Shown here: piece after piece, positions 26,105 to 36,669 of the stretch
Position numbering within the stretch: position 1 is the stretch's first letter
Layout of the letters: every line of letters begins with the position of its first letter
Made by a program: the position numbers and the translations under genes
From: Streptococcus suis
GTDB lineage: Bacteria > Bacillota > Bacilli > Lactobacillales > Streptococcaceae
Assembly: GCF_016775005.1 (NCBI RefSeq)
Contig: NZ_JAEUXI010000006.1
Coordinates: forward strand, 96,376-160,375
Direction of reading: 5' to 3'
DNA: 64,000 nt
The notes under the pieces: model-generated
The model's database searches: none
What the model saw: the letters and a program-made list of their open reading frames with translations, nothing else
What the model was told of the DNA's origin: nothing

Positions 26105-27379
26105 ATGGGATTATTTGATCGATTATTTGGACAAGAAAAACAAGAAGAGCAAGTTGCTCTTGTTGAAGAAGTAGAGACGGAACAGTCGGCTTCAAGCGAA
26201 GATACTGTAACTACTGAAGTTGAGTCAGCTACTCAAGAAATGGAAGAGTTCCAGTCTGAAGAAGCAAAGCCTGAATTGACTGCCGAGCAGGAAGCTCAGA
26301 AACAACGGACCTTAGACATGATGGCTCAATATTATGCAGCCAAGGAAGCTGCTGCAGCTCGAGTGAAGGAGGCGCAGGAACAAGGCTTTGACCCTGCTAT
26401 TCAAACCAAGGTCAAGGAAGAGCCTGTTGAGCAAGTTGTTCCAGTAGAGCAAGAAAGTGAGCAGGACAAGTACCAGCGGACCTTGAAAAAGACCCGTACA
26501 GGCTTTGGGGCAAGGCTCAATGAATTCTTTGCCAATTTCCGTTCGGTTGATGAAGAATTTTTCGAAGAGTTGGAAGAAATGCTGATTTTGTCAGACGTAG
26601 GTGTGCAAGTTGCTTCTACTCTGACAGAGGAGCTCCGCTATGAAGCCAAGCTACAGAAAGCTAAGAAGACAGATGAACTCCGGCGGGTTATCATCGAAAA
26701 ATTGGTGGATATTTACGAAAAAGACGGCCAGTTCAGCGAGCAGATCAATTTCCAGGATGATTTGACAGTCATGCTCTTTGTCGGTGTCAACGGCGTTGGG
26801 AAGACGACCTCTATCGGTAAGTTGGCCTACAAGTACAAGCAGGCTGGTAAGAAGGTCATGTTGGTCGCGGCGGATACCTTCCGTGCGGGTGCGGTAGCCC
26901 AGCTGGTCGAATGGGGGCGCCGTGTCGATGTGCCAGTGGTCACAGGTCCAGAGAAGTCAGACCCAGCCAGTGTGGTCTTTGATGGGGTAAAACGTGCCGT
27001 GGCAGAAGGCGTGGATATTCTCATGATTGACACAGCAGGTCGCTTGCAGAATAAAGAAAACCTCATGGCAGAGCTGGAAAAAATCGGTCGCATTATCAAA
27101 CGGACTCTGCCTGATGCACCACATGAAACCCTCTTAGCACTGGACGCCTCCACAGGTCAAAACGCCCTTAGTCAAGCCAAGGAATTTGCGAAAATTACCC
27201 CATTGACAGGCCTAGTCTTGACCAAGCTAGACGGTACAGCAAAAGGTGGTGTAGTCCTTGCCATCCGTCAGGAACTGGATATTCCAGTCAAGCTGATTGG
27301 TTTCGGTGAGAAAATTGATGACATCGGAGAATTCAAATCCGAAGAGTTCATGCGTGGCCTCTTGGAAGGATTGGTGTAG
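26105..27379 (+). CDS. ftsY: Signal recognition particle receptor FtsY
   Basis: SRP receptor GTPase (424 aa) that docks ribosome–SRP complexes at the membrane. A long acidic, Glu/Gln-rich N-terminal A domain (about residues 10–130) is followed by the N domain and the GTPase G domain: GVNGVGKTTSIGKLA (G1), DTFRAGAVAQL (G2), DTAGRLQNKENLM (G3), TKLDGTAKGG (G4). The ATG at 26105 gives the typical MGLFDRLFG start; the upstream in-frame codons overlap the HAD gene. Confidence 0.97.
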   Translation: MGLFDRLFGQEKQEEQVALVEEVETEQSASSEDTVTTEVESATQEMEEFQSEEAKPELTAEQEAQKQRTLDMMAQYYAAKEAAAARVKEAQEQGFDPAIQTKVKEEPVEQVVPVEQESEQDKYQRTLKKTRTGFGARLNEFFANFRSVDEEFFEELEEMLILSDVGVQVASTLTEELRYEAKLQKAKKTDELRRVIIEKLVDIYEKDGQFSEQINFQDDLTVMLFVGVNGVGKTTSIGKLAYKYKQAGKKVMLVAADTFRAGAVAQLVEWGRRVDVPVVTGPEKSDPASVVFDGVKRAVAEGVDILMIDTAGRLQNKENLMAELEKIGRIIKRTLPDAPHETLLALDASTGQNALSQAKEFAKITPLTGLVLTKLDGTAKGGVVLAIRQELDIPVKLIGFGEKIDDIGEFKSEEFMRGLLEGLV

Positions 27380-27384
27380 AATAG

Positions 27385-27419
27385 AAAAAGTAGCCAACTG
27401 CGAAGTTAGCTACTTTTTT
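27385..27419. terminator. Bidirectional terminator between ftsY and the TetR gene
   Basis: AAAAAGTAGCCAACT pairs with AGTTAGCTACTTTTTT. The stop codon of the convergent TetR gene (27406–27408) lies inside the hairpin. Confidence 0.9.
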
Positions 27420-27870
27420 GCTGGTCCATAATTCTTGTAATTTCTTCTGCAGTGTCCACCATGCCTCTTTGGTACCAAGCTGTGCAGGCTCCTAGAATAG
27501 AATAGCCGATAAAGGCATAGGAATAGGCAACCTCAGTCGGTAATGTAGAAAGGCTTTGCTTGTCTGTTAAGAGTTGTGCAATTAAAATTTCCTTTCCACT
27601 TTTGAAAAGACAGTCAATCAAGTGTTTATTCTGCTGAAAAAAGGCAAACAGTGCCGGGAAAGATAGGTCAGTTCCATGCTCTGCTTGATAGGCTTGGAAT
27701 GCAGATTTCAAGGCTAGCTCCAATATAGCATCCTTGCTGTCAAAATTTCGATAGAAGCTAATTCGAGTTATACCAGCCCGTTTTGCAATGTCAGTTATGG
27801 TGATTTTTTCATACTCCTTTTGTTGAATGAGTTGCAGTAAGGCTTCTTGAATATAGTGACTAGCTGACAT
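27406..27870 (-). CDS. TetR-family regulator (divergent from esterase operon)
   Basis: Transcription repressor, 154 aa, short for the family. N-terminal helix-turn-helix: ITITDIAKRAGITRISFYRNFDSKDAIL. The C-terminal ligand domain is compact and ends IMDQQKSS. It is transcribed away from the small membrane peptide and esterase genes, and three GTTACAy motifs (27891, 27934 and 27943) in the shared region are candidate operators. It probably controls both itself and the esterase operon. Confidence 0.88.
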   Translation of the reverse strand: MSASHYIQEALLQLIQQKEYEKITITDIAKRAGITRISFYRNFDSKDAILELALKSAFQAYQAEHGTDLSFPALFAFFQQNKHLIDCLFKSGKEILIAQLLTDKQSLSTLPTEVAYSYAFIGYSILGACTAWYQRGMVDTAEEITRIMDQQKSS

Positions 27871-27890
27871 GATACAAACTCCTTTGATTT

Positions 27891-27949
27891 GTTACATATG
27901 GCTGCATTGTTATTGCATAAGAAATAATTAAATGTTACACTTGTTACAT
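27891..27949. promoter_or_regulatory. Candidate TetR operator repeats
   Basis: GTTACAT at 27891–27897, GTTACAC at 27934–27940 and GTTACAT at 27943–27949; the last two are direct repeats 9 bp apart. They lie between the divergent TetR gene and esterase operon. Confidence 0.5.
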
Positions 27950-27985
27950 CTTAAATGAAATAAATTGAAATGTCAAGGAGTAAAA

Positions 27986-28114
27986 ATGACAATCAAACGT
28001 TGGCTTATCTTAGGGATTATCGCAGTTGTTGGATTTTTAATTGGTCGCTTGTTGGTCCGTATTTTTCTTAACCTACTCTTAGGTGGAACACTTTGGGGAG
28101 GTAATTTTTTATGA
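27986..28114 (+). CDS. Small membrane peptide (42 aa) coupled to the esterase
   Basis: Not recognised. AAGGAG at 27975–27980 precedes ATG 27986. The peptide begins MTIKRWLILGIIAVVGFLIG and is a single hydrophobic helix with Arg residues at each end. Its stop overlaps the next start as ATGA, strong evidence for translational coupling. Confidence 0.65.
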   Translation: MTIKRWLILGIIAVVGFLIGRLLVRIFLNLLLGGTLWGGNFL

Positions 28115-29061
28115 GAAGGAGAAAATTTGTGGGATTTGGAATTCTGGTTTTTGTGATAGCTCTTTTTGCGGGTGTGGCTTCAAAAAACTTTTTGAAACCT
28201 GCTTGGGCTAAAGAATATTCGGTGGAATGGTCTGATCAGGTGGGGAGAATGGTGACTGATTTGTCCTACGGAGAGGAAGAAGCACAGAAGTTTGACCTCT
28301 ATCTGCCTGCTGATACTAGTAAAAAATCTTATGGACTGGTTGTCTATCTCCATGCAGGAGGATTTACAAGTGGTGACAAACAAGATGACAAACAGATCTT
28401 GCAATGGTTGGCTTCCAAAGGATATGTAGCGGTTGGCATCAACTACACCTTGGCAACTGAAACAAATGGTGCCAGTGTAACATCACAAGCTCAAGAAATC
28501 AAGGAGAGTATTCCATATGTGATTGAGGCAGCTAAAAAAGAAGGTTACTCCATTGATAAAATGACAGTTGCAGGAGGCTCGGCAGGACATACCTTGGCAA
28601 TGATTTATGCTTATCGAGATGCCAAAGAGGCTCCCGTACCAGTAGTATTGACTTTTGGAGCTGTTGGACCGTCTAGTTTTTACATGGAGGATTGGGGCAT
28701 CTACGGAGCGGATACTAATCTTGAGGCTGCAGCAGGGCTTACCAGTTCCATGTCTGGTCAAGAAATTACAGAGGAAATGATTGCAGATGGTAGCTACAAG
28801 GAGATTGTCAACCAAATTTCTGCAGTTTATTGGGTGACGGAAGAAACGGTGCCAAGCGTGGTCATCTATGGCAAGCATGATAAGGTACAGCCCTATAAAG
28901 GATCATTGAGATTAGAAGAAGCTTTGAAAGAAAATGGTGTTGATTACCAGTTTATTACCGCTGAGCATTCAGGTCACGGTCTGCAAAATGATTATGCTGC
29001 CAATCAAGAATATATGCAATTGGTGGAAGAATACCTCGCAAAATATATGCCGGTTGATTAG
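28111..29061 (+). CDS. Alpha/beta hydrolase (secreted or membrane-anchored esterase)
   Basis: Alpha/beta-hydrolase fold of the BD-FAE/hormone-sensitive-lipase-like type, 316 aa. An N-terminal membrane anchor or signal (residues 6–24) is followed by the oxyanion motif YLHAGGF, the nucleophile elbow VAGGSAGHT (Ser in G-x-S-x-G), Asp in YGKHDKVQPY and His in AEHSGHGLQ, completing the triad. It acts outside the membrane, probably on acyl or acetyl esters; substrate unknown. A TetR regulator is divergent, and a 42-aa membrane peptide is coupled upstream. Confidence 0.85.
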   Translation: MRRRKFVGFGILVFVIALFAGVASKNFLKPAWAKEYSVEWSDQVGRMVTDLSYGEEEAQKFDLYLPADTSKKSYGLVVYLHAGGFTSGDKQDDKQILQWLASKGYVAVGINYTLATETNGASVTSQAQEIKESIPYVIEAAKKEGYSIDKMTVAGGSAGHTLAMIYAYRDAKEAPVPVVLTFGAVGPSSFYMEDWGIYGADTNLEAAAGLTSSMSGQEITEEMIADGSYKEIVNQISAVYWVTEETVPSVVIYGKHDKVQPYKGSLRLEEALKENGVDYQFITAEHSGHGLQNDYAANQEYMQLVEEYLAKYMPVD

Positions 29062-29078
29062 TTGAAAATATAAAAGCA

Positions 29079-29115
29079 AAAAGTCGTTAGTTCAACAAGA
29101 ACTAGCGACTTTTTC
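29079..29115 (+). terminator. Terminator after the esterase
   Basis: AAAAGTCGTTAGTTC pairs with GAACTAGCGACTTTTT. Confidence 0.9.
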
Positions 29116-29162
29116 TATCTGTATGCAACAGTGAGTAAATGCCACTATTCACAATACCACGA

Positions 29163-29837
29163 TTATTTCCTCCTCAACAATGCTTCTATCCAGTCTGGTG
29201 CGTAGGCAGAAGTACAGCCTTTTGGAACTTTCATGTCCACATAGACAGCTAACTGCCGACCGATTGCAAGGCCTTGTTCTAGATAGTCTGGGTAGGCAAC
29301 AGCAATCTCCACTAAGCATTGGTTCATAGTCCATTGGACAAGTGGGGCTGCATTCTGTAAATGCTGGCGAATATGGTCTAGAGTCTCTTCAATTTCTTGA
29401 TTTGTTGCTGTCTTTCCAGCAAAGTATTTGGCACGAAGGAACCAGCCAATGCGTTGAATAATGGCTGAATTTTTGTCCAGCAAGTAGGTTTCCCAATCCT
29501 TACTGTCTTTTCGTTTGCTAAGAATGATGGAAGCCAGCTTATCGAGGACATTGACAGAAACCTGTTCACTGAGGCAGTTCTCTAAATCAGCTAGGTCCAG
29601 CTGGTCTGGCTTAGTTTTTGCCAGTTGAATAGCCAGATATTGAGCTTCTAGAATACCTGTTTGCCAGAGTGGAGCAAACAAGTCCAGTCGATTTTTATAA
29701 GCCTTGGCAATACCAGAAATAGCTCCCATCGGAACGCCGTAGTAGGGCTTAGTTTCGCCAATTTTTTCATAACGCTTGAGGGTGCCAGCATGGCTGGCTG
29801 CTTCAAGTTGGGTGAGAATGGTGTTTATTTCAGTCAT
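29163..29837 (-). CDS. DNA alkylation repair protein, AlkD-like
   Basis: HEAT-like-repeat protein of 224 aa resembling AlkC/AlkD DNA glycosylases that remove N3- and N7-alkylated purines. All-helical pattern throughout, with SKDWETYLLDKNSAIIQRIGWFLRAKYF and QWTMNQCLVEIAV resembling the family's helical repeats. The start has a GGAG site. It is a single gene between the esterase and zwf with no operon partner. Catalytic competence is not certain, since the family includes non-enzymatic members. Confidence 0.75.
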   Translation of the reverse strand: MTEINTILTQLEAASHAGTLKRYEKIGETKPYYGVPMGAISGIAKAYKNRLDLFAPLWQTGILEAQYLAIQLAKTKPDQLDLADLENCLSEQVSVNVLDKLASIILSKRKDSKDWETYLLDKNSAIIQRIGWFLRAKYFAGKTATNQEIEETLDHIRQHLQNAAPLVQWTMNQCLVEIAVAYPDYLEQGLAIGRQLAVYVDMKVPKGCTSAYAPDWIEALLRRK

Positions 29838-29879
29838 GAATATCTCCGAAAAAAACTGGATTGCTCCAGTTTTTATATG

Positions 29880-29981
29880 TAGTCGTTTAGTTTGCTTTTA
29901 GTACAAGGCAACGAGCTGTAGGCAGTACTAAAGTACGGCAAAGCGAGTTAACGAAGTAATCAAAGATAAACTAAATGACTA
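29880..29981. repeat. 102-bp MITE-like element, copy 1
   Basis: Ends TAGTCgTTTAGTTTgc and (reverse) TAGTCaTTTAGTTTat form terminal inverted repeats. A near-identical 102-bp copy in the opposite orientation lies at 49971–50072. No ORF inside. The terminal TAG (minus strand) is exactly the zwf stop codon. The core GTACGGCAAAGCGAGTTAACG recalls BOX-type streptococcal repeats. Confidence 0.85.
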
Positions 29982-31466
29982 CTTCAATAAGCCACGTTCA
30001 CGATACCAGACATCTGGCGTCCAGACCCACTTGCAACCGTAGCTTTCTAGCAAATCAAAGGCTGCATCAGGTCCCATAGTTCCAGCTGGATAGGTGTGGA
30101 GCGGAACTTGGTTGCTTGCCCATAAATCAACAATGCGGTCAATCAAGCTCCAGCTTGCTTTAACTTCTTCCCAGTGGCTAAAGTTAGTAGAATCACCATT
30201 TAGAACATCGAAAAATAGTTTTTCGTAGGCTTCGGGTGAATTTCCAAGAGCAGTTGCATTGTGGCGGAAGTTGAGTTTGGCAGGAGTAAGAGCAAAGTGG
30301 GAACCAACTTCCTTACCGTTGATAGAGAGCATGAAGCCTTCGGTTGGTTGGATGAAAATGGTCAAGACATTGGCCTCAGAAGGCTGACCAAAAATATCTT
30401 CCGCATGCTTGAAGGTGATGGTCACGCGCGTGCCCTTTTCTGTCAGACGTTTACCTGTACGGAAGAAGAAAGGTACATCACGGAAACGGTCAGTATCAAC
30501 GAAGAAGACCCCTCCTGCAAAGGTTTCTGTCTGAGAAGCTTCGGCAATATTTGGTTCATCCAAGTAGCTAACGTAGTCTTTTCCGTCGATGGAACCTGCT
30601 GCATATTGACCACGGATAAAGTTGCGTTTGAGGTCCTCATCAGAAGGCTGACGAAGGTGTTGGAAAACCTTGATTTTTTCAGCGCGGACATCTTCCTCCT
30701 TGAAGCTGGCTGGCTTATCCATTGCTAGAAGGGAAAGAACTTGTAAGGCATGGTTTTGCACCATGTCTTTTAAGGCGCCAGAATGGTCGTAGTAGCCCCC
30801 ACGGTCCTCCACACCAATCGCTTCAGCAAATGTAATTTGGACGTTATCGATGTAATCGCGGTTCCAAATATGCTCGAAAATGATATTGGCAAAGCGAACC
30901 GCAAAGATATTTTGCACCATTTCCTTGCCAAGGTAATGGTCGATACGGTAGATTTGGTCTTCGTTGAAAGCGGCTGCCAATTCATCATTGAGTTTGGTAG
31001 CTGTAGCAAGACTAGTTCCGAAAGGTTTTTCAATAATCAAGCGTTCAAAACCTTGTCCGTCAACGATTTGCTCAGATTTGAGGTGTTTGGCAATGGTTCC
31101 GAAAAATTCAGGTGCCATAGAGAGGAAGAAGACCTTGTTGTGCTGGGTATCGTATTTTTCACACAAGTCGTCTTGCAATTTACGAAGAGCTACATAATGT
31201 TCTGTGTCATTGACATCGTGGCTTTGGTAGTAGAAATGACTAGCAAATTCATGTGCTTGACGAGGTGTGTCAGGCAGATCACCCAGTGATTCAATGACGG
31301 TTTGCTCAAAAAATTCCTTGGTCCAAGGTCTGCGAGCTGTACCAATTACTGCAAAATTTTCTCGGATATGGCCTGCCTTATAAAGACGAAAGAGGGATGG
31401 ATAGAGTTTGCGTTTGGCAAGGTCGCCACTAGCACCAAAAATTGTAAACAATACATGTGATGACAT
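29979..31466 (-). CDS. zwf: Glucose-6-phosphate 1-dehydrogenase
   Basis: First enzyme of the oxidative pentose phosphate pathway: oxidises glucose 6-phosphate with NADP. Nucleotide-binding FGASGDLAKRKLYPSLF is at residues 9–25, and the substrate site RIDHYLGKEMVQN carries the catalytic His/Lys (about residue 175–185). Length 495 aa is standard. The stop codon is formed by the end of a MITE-like repeat, so the last residue may be set by the insertion. Promoter on the minus strand: extended -10 TGgTATACT (AGTATA at 31499–31504). Confidence 0.96.
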   Translation of the reverse strand: MSSHVLFTIFGASGDLAKRKLYPSLFRLYKAGHIRENFAVIGTARRPWTKEFFEQTVIESLGDLPDTPRQAHEFASHFYYQSHDVNDTEHYVALRKLQDDLCEKYDTQHNKVFFLSMAPEFFGTIAKHLKSEQIVDGQGFERLIIEKPFGTSLATATKLNDELAAAFNEDQIYRIDHYLGKEMVQNIFAVRFANIIFEHIWNRDYIDNVQITFAEAIGVEDRGGYYDHSGALKDMVQNHALQVLSLLAMDKPASFKEEDVRAEKIKVFQHLRQPSDEDLKRNFIRGQYAAGSIDGKDYVSYLDEPNIAEASQTETFAGGVFFVDTDRFRDVPFFFRTGKRLTEKGTRVTITFKHAEDIFGQPSEANVLTIFIQPTEGFMLSINGKEVGSHFALTPAKLNFRHNATALGNSPEAYEKLFFDVLNGDSTNFSHWEEVKASWSLIDRIVDLWASNQVPLHTYPAGTMGPDAAFDLLESYGCKWVWTPDVWYRERGLLK

Positions 31467-31498
31467 AATTTCATTCCTATCTGTTGAATATCAGTAAT

Positions 31499-31507
31499 AG
31501 TATACCA
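31499..31507 (-). promoter_or_regulatory. Promoter of zwf
   Basis: On the minus strand TGGTATACT, an extended -10, 33 bp before the zwf start; -35 weak. Confidence 0.55.
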
Positions 31508-31544
31508 CAAATTGTCAGAAAATTCACTTTTTGAAAGGATTTTC

Positions 31545-32360
31545 TTAAAAAACACGATAAACATAGGGGTTGTCAGGTTCCTGGACCGACTGGATACTTT
31601 GGATTTCTATGGATGGTAAACTCTGTCCAAGGGCTGTATGATAAGTCACCTTAATTGTCCCCTCTACCTTGACCCAACTATTATCTGAAAATGTCTGATT
31701 GGTGCCAGTCACCAATAAACCATAGACACCTGAATCAGCGATACAGTGGATAATACCAAAGCGGAAGAGGAAAAATTGCTGGCTATTGTCAGGGTCATTG
31801 TAGACAAAGCCGACCATTTCAATCGTTTTTCCTGAAAATTCACTTGGAAAATCATAGAAGGCTTCCATGACCTCCATGTAGTTTTCACTGGTAATCTGGA
31901 TCTTTTCCTGGGCCAAATAGTGGTCAGCAATCTTACGCATTTCAGATTGGTAGGTGGATTTTGTAAAGTAAATGGATGTATCTGGTTTCAGGTATTGCAC
32001 GGTTGTCCCTTCTTGGGCCTGAGTACCAGTGTCATTTTCAGCAGCTAAAGGGAAATGATAGCCCTTGGCGGCGACAGTTGTTGAATCGAGGCTCACTGTT
32101 GGAAAAAGCCAGGCAACTGCTAAGGGAATCAGTAAAAGGCAGATGCTAGATGCTTTTGCCAACCGACTGGTTAAATGACTGTGGGTTTCCATTTGTTTCA
32201 TCCAGACAACTAATTGAACCAGCGCCAAGATAAAAGCGAGAATCATGGATAAAAATGCCAAGTAGGTGTAGTGCAAGTTGATGTACTGGTCCAACTTACC
32301 AGACACGTAGAGGTACATGGTCATTTCAAAATAAGCTGCTAATACCAAAAATCGAATCAT
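31545..32360 (-). CDS. TIGR03943-type permease subunit (YcgQ-like)
   Basis: Membrane protein, 271 aa, of the family that pairs with a YcgR-like permease. Three or so N-terminal helices (residues 3–20, 30–55, 72–92), then an extracytoplasmic domain that includes YNDPDNSQQFFLFRFGIIHCIADSG, a segment conserved in the family. The ATG at 32360 overlaps the upstream stop by ATGA, so it is translated together with the permease. Transport substrate unknown; a metal or metalloid is often suspected. Confidence 0.75.
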   Translation of the reverse strand: MIRFLVLAAYFEMTMYLYVSGKLDQYINLHYTYLAFLSMILAFILALVQLVVWMKQMETHSHLTSRLAKASSICLLLIPLAVAWLFPTVSLDSTTVAAKGYHFPLAAENDTGTQAQEGTTVQYLKPDTSIYFTKSTYQSEMRKIADHYLAQEKIQITSENYMEVMEAFYDFPSEFSGKTIEMVGFVYNDPDNSQQFFLFRFGIIHCIADSGVYGLLVTGTNQTFSDNSWVKVEGTIKVTYHTALGQSLPSIEIQSIQSVQEPDNPYVYRVF

Positions 32361-33262
32361 ACTAGACCTCCAATCACCCAGCAATAGACAAGGACAAGTA
32401 AGGACACCAGACCGACATAGGCACCGATGAACCATGATTTGAAATAGGATTTCATCATCAGAAGATTTTTGACGTCTACAATAGGGCCAATGATGAGAAA
32501 GGCCATTACAGGCGCAAAACCAAAACTAGACAGCAAAGATGCACCGATAAAAGCATCCGCTTCTGAACAAAGTGAGAGTAGGAATGCAAGGACCATCATC
32601 AGTAAAATTGCTGTTAGAGGACTGTGTCCGATACTGGTTAACAAGGCAGTCGGAACATAGACCTGCACCAGACTGGCAAATAAACAACCGAACACTAAAT
32701 AGCGCCCCGTATCAAAGAATTCATCAATGGCGTGAATAAGGGCATGTCCTATTTTTTTCCAAATTGATCTTGTCTCCAAGCTATGCTGGTGATTGTCTTC
32801 TAAAGCACGCTTGAGAATAGGCTCTTTGACAAAATAAGCCAAAATCAAGCCCACAACCATGGCAAGCAATAATGAACCGAGGGCACGATAGATAAGAAAG
32901 ATCCAAGAATTTCCAAAAGCAATAAAGGTCGCAAACAGTACAATTGGATTGATCACAGGAGCTGTGATTAAAAAGGGAATGGCGGTGTATTGTGGGACTT
33001 TTTTCTCCAAGAGTCGATTGACGATAGGGACGATACCGCATTCACAAGAAGGAAAAATTAAACCAACAAAACTACCAAAGATAACTGCTAAAATTGGCTG
33101 TTTAGGCAGAAAGCGTCTAACTAGATCGGGACTGACAAAAACCTCAATGAAGCCAGACAGGATGGAACCTATCAAAACAAAGGGCAGGGCCTCGATGATA
33201 ATGGATAGGAAAATCGCACCAGCTTGCAGGATGGAAGTAGGCAAGTTTTCAAAACCAAACAT
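32357..33262 (-). CDS. Permease (YcgR/ArsP_1-like, PF03773 type)
   Basis: Polytopic permease, 301 aa, about eight helices. The conserved motif FPSCECGIVPIVNRLL (about residues 70–85) carries the paired cysteines and gives the family signature; SEADAFIGASLLSSF in a later helix is also conserved. Family relatives move or methylate-transport arsenicals in some bacteria, but I cannot assign a substrate. It follows a 43-aa acidic protein by 5 bp and overlaps the YcgQ-like gene by 4 bp: a three-gene operon. Confidence 0.8.
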   Translation of the reverse strand: MFGFENLPTSILQAGAIFLSIIIEALPFVLIGSILSGFIEVFVSPDLVRRFLPKQPILAVIFGSFVGLIFPSCECGIVPIVNRLLEKKVPQYTAIPFLITAPVINPIVLFATFIAFGNSWIFLIYRALGSLLLAMVVGLILAYFVKEPILKRALEDNHQHSLETRSIWKKIGHALIHAIDEFFDTGRYLVFGCLFASLVQVYVPTALLTSIGHSPLTAILLMMVLAFLLSLCSEADAFIGASLLSSFGFAPVMAFLIIGPIVDVKNLLMMKSYFKSWFIGAYVGLVSLLVLVYCWVIGGLV

Positions 33263-33267
33263 ATGGC

Positions 33268-33399
33268 CTACTCAACACTTTCATCTTGCTGGAGAGCTGA
33301 TTTTGGATCCGGAAATTCCACCTTTTCCATCTCATCAAATGAGGCAAAGGTTTCAAATAATTTCTCTAAATCATCTTGACGTTTATAAGTAACAGGCAT
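33268..33399 (-). CDS. Small acidic protein (43 aa) heading the permease operon
   Basis: Not recognised. GGAGG 7 bp upstream of ATG 33399, TATAAT (minus, 33430–33435) about 31 bp before. The product begins MPVTYKRQDDLEKLFETFAS and is rich in Asp/Glu, without membrane segments. It ends 5 bp before the permease start, so a role tied to the permease (regulatory or accessory) is likely. Confidence 0.65.
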   Translation of the reverse strand: MPVTYKRQDDLEKLFETFASFDEMEKVEFPDPKSALQQDESVE

Positions 33400-33429
33400 A
33401 AGCCACCTCCAAAAATTATGTTGATTTTA

Positions 33430-33435
33430 TTATAC
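33430..33435 (-). promoter_or_regulatory. -10 of the permease operon
   Basis: TATAAT on the minus strand, followed by a leader of about 30 nt; no clear -35. Confidence 0.5.
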
Positions 33436-33506
33436 CGTTTTTTATCAAATTTATCTAAAAATCAAAAGCTTGTCCAAGTGTTAAATGACCAGTCCCTTAT
33501 TTTTCA

Positions 33507-35480
<1,974 letters not shown>

Positions 35481-35490
35481 GGTATTGGAT

Positions 35491-36534
35491 ATGGAAGAAT
35501 GTAAACGAGCACGATTGATTTACAACCCGACCTCTGGTCAGGAAATCATGAAAAAAAATGTGGCAGAAGTGTTGGATATTTTAGAAGGCTTCGGCTATGA
35601 GACATCTGCCTTTCAAACGACACCTGAAAAGGATTCGGCTAAAAATGAAGCCAGAAGAGCTGCTTTAGCAGGTTTTGACCTGGTTATTGCAGCAGGTGGT
35701 GACGGCACTATTAACGAAGTGGTTAACGGTATTGCACCTCTCGAAAAACGACCGAAAATGGCTATTATCCCAACTGGTACAACCAATGATTACGCGCGTG
35801 CTCTCAAGGTTCCACGCGGAAATCCAGTCGAAGCCGCCAAGTTGATTGGCAAAAATCAGACGATTTTGATGGATATTGGCCTGGCAAAAAACCATAAGAA
35901 AGGTGTTTATCAGGAACATTACTTCATTAATATTGCAGCCGCTGGTACATTGACAGAGTTGACCTATAGTGTTCCAAGCCAACTCAAGACCATGTTTGGA
36001 TATTTAGCATATGTGGTAAAAGGAGCAGAGCTCTTGCCACAAGTTCAATTCACACCTGTCTTGGTCGAGCATGATCATGGTATTTTTGAAGGCAAGATTT
36101 CCATGATGTTTGTCGCTTTGACCAATTCTATAGGAGGTTTTGAACAGATTGTCCCTGATGCCAAGCTAGACGATGGGCAGTTTACCTTGATTATGGTAAA
36201 AACCGATAATTTGTTTGAGATTTTGCATCTGATTCGACTGGTCATTGATGGAGGAAAACACATCGATAGTGATAAGATTGAATACATCAAGACCAGATCG
36301 CTACATGTTCGCTCTCTGGACGCCCAACATCCAATGTTGTTAAACTTGGATGGCGAGTATGGTGGTGATGCACCTGTGGAATTATTTAACCTCAAGAACC
36401 ATATTGAATTTTTTGCAGATACGGATGAAATTGCAGACCATGCGATTACGATTGATACGGAAGAACTCAATTTGGAACAGATGACCAGAAAGTTCTTGGA
36501 AGAATCAGCTCGGTTTGATGAGGCTATTAAATAG
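35491..36534 (+). CDS. Diacylglycerol/lipid kinase (DagK family)
   Basis: Lipid kinase of 347 aa, most likely diacylglycerol kinase (DgkB type), which returns diacylglycerol from lipoteichoic acid synthesis to phosphatidic acid. The N-terminus has RLIYNPTSGQEIM, then the nucleotide loop AAGGDGTINEVVNG and PTGTTNDYARAL; the C-terminal part contains HPMLLNLDGEYGGDAP, a family hallmark. An ATG at 35491 is preferred to a TTG 6 bp upstream. It lies 10 bp after ligA and ends at a terminator. Confidence 0.88.
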   Translation: MEECKRARLIYNPTSGQEIMKKNVAEVLDILEGFGYETSAFQTTPEKDSAKNEARRAALAGFDLVIAAGGDGTINEVVNGIAPLEKRPKMAIIPTGTTNDYARALKVPRGNPVEAAKLIGKNQTILMDIGLAKNHKKGVYQEHYFINIAAAGTLTELTYSVPSQLKTMFGYLAYVVKGAELLPQVQFTPVLVEHDHGIFEGKISMMFVALTNSIGGFEQIVPDAKLDDGQFTLIMVKTDNLFEILHLIRLVIDGGKHIDSDKIEYIKTRSLHVRSLDAQHPMLLNLDGEYGGDAPVELFNLKNHIEFFADTDEIADHAITIDTEELNLEQMTRKFLEESARFDEAIK

Positions 36535-36538
36535 GAAG

Positions 36539-36567
36539 AAAAGAGCCGAACGGCTCTTTTTCTTTTT
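36539..36567 (+). terminator. Terminator after the lipid kinase
   Basis: AAAGAGCC–gaac–GGCTCTTT followed by TTCTTTTT. Confidence 0.9.
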
Positions 36568-36607
36568 GTCAAAAGCTGAATATAGCGTTTACATTGACCG
36601 TATTTTC

Positions 36608-36636
36608 TTGACAAACGCATTTAATAGGAGTATGCT
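36608..36636 (+). promoter_or_regulatory. Promoter of the atp operon
   Basis: TTGACA (36608–36613), 17 bp, TATGCT (36631–36636). A second candidate -10, TGGTATAAA, lies at about 36641–36649. Confidence 0.75.
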
Positions 36637-36669
36637 TACATGGTATAAAAAATTAAAGGAGAATTCAAC

